NCBI GenBank assembly: GCA_030673725.1
Contig: DAOVIL010000038.1
Span: forward strand, 1-6,111
DNA length: 6,111 bases
Reading direction: 5' to 3'
DNA from: Candidatus Aenigmatarchaeota archaeon
GTDB taxonomy: Archaea > Aenigmatarchaeota > Aenigmatarchaeia > QMZP01
Shown piece by piece: positions 5,653 to 6,111 of the stretch (the first letter of the stretch is position 1; every line of letters starts with the position of its first letter). A program made the position numbers and the translations under genes. The notes beneath the pieces were generated by a model. That model did no database searches. It was not told the origin of the DNA and worked only from the letters and a program-made list of their open reading frames with translations.

Positions 5653-6111
5653 ATGAGATACGAGCTCCACAGGCAATTCGTGCACCTTTCTGGCATCATC
5701 TTCATAGCATTGGCGCAGGTGATGGGCCAGCTGGTGGCCGCCTACTTCCTGTTCGTGGCAGCGACCCTTTTCATCTACTCCCTGCACATCAGAAGGGAGG
5801 AGAAAAGGCTCAATGCCCTGGCTAAGCTGGAGTCAAAGGTGAGGGACGTGGTGATGAAACTGGAGCGGCATGATGCCCCGTTCCCGTTCACAGGCGCCAT
5901 CTGGTTCTACTTCACATGCGGCCTGTGCTTCCTGGCATTCCCGCTGCACATAGCCTCTGCAGCCGCCATAGTGATGGTGGTGGGGGACGGGCTCGCGACT
6001 GTCATAGGCAGCCGTTTCGGCAGCCACTCAACCGTCGGCAACAAGACAGAGGAAGGCACACTGGCCTTCTTTTTGGGCGGCCTGACAGCAGCGTTCTTCG
6101 TGTCACCCCTC
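5653..6111 (+). CDS. SEC59/DGK1/VTE5-family polyprenol or diacylglycerol kinase (3' end beyond window)
   Basis: The first 153 codons of an integral-membrane lipid kinase; the frame is still open at the window edge. Members of this family phosphorylate dolichol, diacylglycerol or phytol, usually with CTP. The visible part has the family's order of motifs: R7, H11 and G14 at the start of helix 1 ('RQFVHLSG'), a cytoplasmic basic stretch (47-72), 'PFPFTGAIWFY' (76-86), and the active-site region 'GDGLATVIGSRFG' (111-123) with D112, followed by K131-T-E-E134-G-T (131-136). Hydrophobic helices are at about 14-44, 80-97, 99-119 and from 137 on. Six bases separate it from the second platform gene, so it belongs to the same transcript. 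In this setting a polyprenol kinase for glycan-carrier lipid is plausible. An archaeal membrane-lipid role is the alternative; substrate cannot be read from sequence. Confidence 0.85.
   Translation, partial: MRYELHRQFVHLSGIIFIALAQVMGQLVAAYFLFVAATLFIYSLHIRREEKRLNALAKLESKVRDVVMKLERHDAPFPFTGAIWFYFTCGLCFLAFPLHIASAAAIVMVVGDGLATVIGSRFGSHSTVGNKTEEGTLAFFLGGLTAAFFVSPL

Noticed and set aside
5239..5787. 182-codon open frame on the minus strand
   Set aside because: It lies opposite the second platform gene and the kinase start, both with clear family motifs. Its translation is His/Glu/Tyr-rich with no domain, as expected for the complement of a biased coding frame.

Overview
The window looks archaeal. 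All genes lie on the + strand. Ribosome-binding sites are of the archaeal GGTGAT/GAGGT/GGAG type, AGG (Arg) and ATA (Ile) codons are used heavily, TATA-like boxes sit near gene starts, and the encoded parts belong to an archaeal type IV pilus/archaellum-like machine: a class III-like prepilin signal, an ArlI/TadA-type ATPase and two T2SSF platform proteins. The KGQS-type pilin start, the separate platform proteins and the compact spacing remind me of DPANN-type genomes, but that placement is a guess.

Layout. 23-1474 encodes a complete B12-binding-domain radical SAM enzyme of unknown substrate. A 48-base gap (1475-1522) follows, holding a weak TATA-like element inside a 6-bp dyad. 1523-1939 encodes a small pilin-like protein that is probably translated from a leaderless mRNA. 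The last AT-rich codons of this gene carry a second TATA-like box (1905-1912). From 1957 onward the genes are packed with gaps of only 2-6 bases: a secretion/assembly ATPase (1957-3822), a first platform protein (3827-4684), a second platform protein (4687-5646), and the first 153 codons of a SEC59/DGK1/VTE5-family CTP-dependent polyprenol/diacylglycerol kinase that runs off the right edge (5653-6111). There is no gene-free stretch over 50 bases inside the window and I see no RNA gene, mobile element or CRISPR.

How the parts fit. By analogy with archaeal pili and archaella, the ATPase docks on the membrane platform formed by the two T2SSF proteins and drives assembly of class III-signal pilins such as the 138-residue protein upstream. 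The processing peptidase and any major pilins would be elsewhere. No ArlH-like gene or other archaellum component is present in this stretch, so a pilus or secretion apparatus is more likely than an archaellum. The lipid kinase, at the 3' end of the same run of genes, could supply phosphorylated polyprenol for N-glycosylation. The pilin-like protein has three N-x-S/T sequons, which makes this link attractive but unproven. The radical SAM gene is probably a separate transcription unit.
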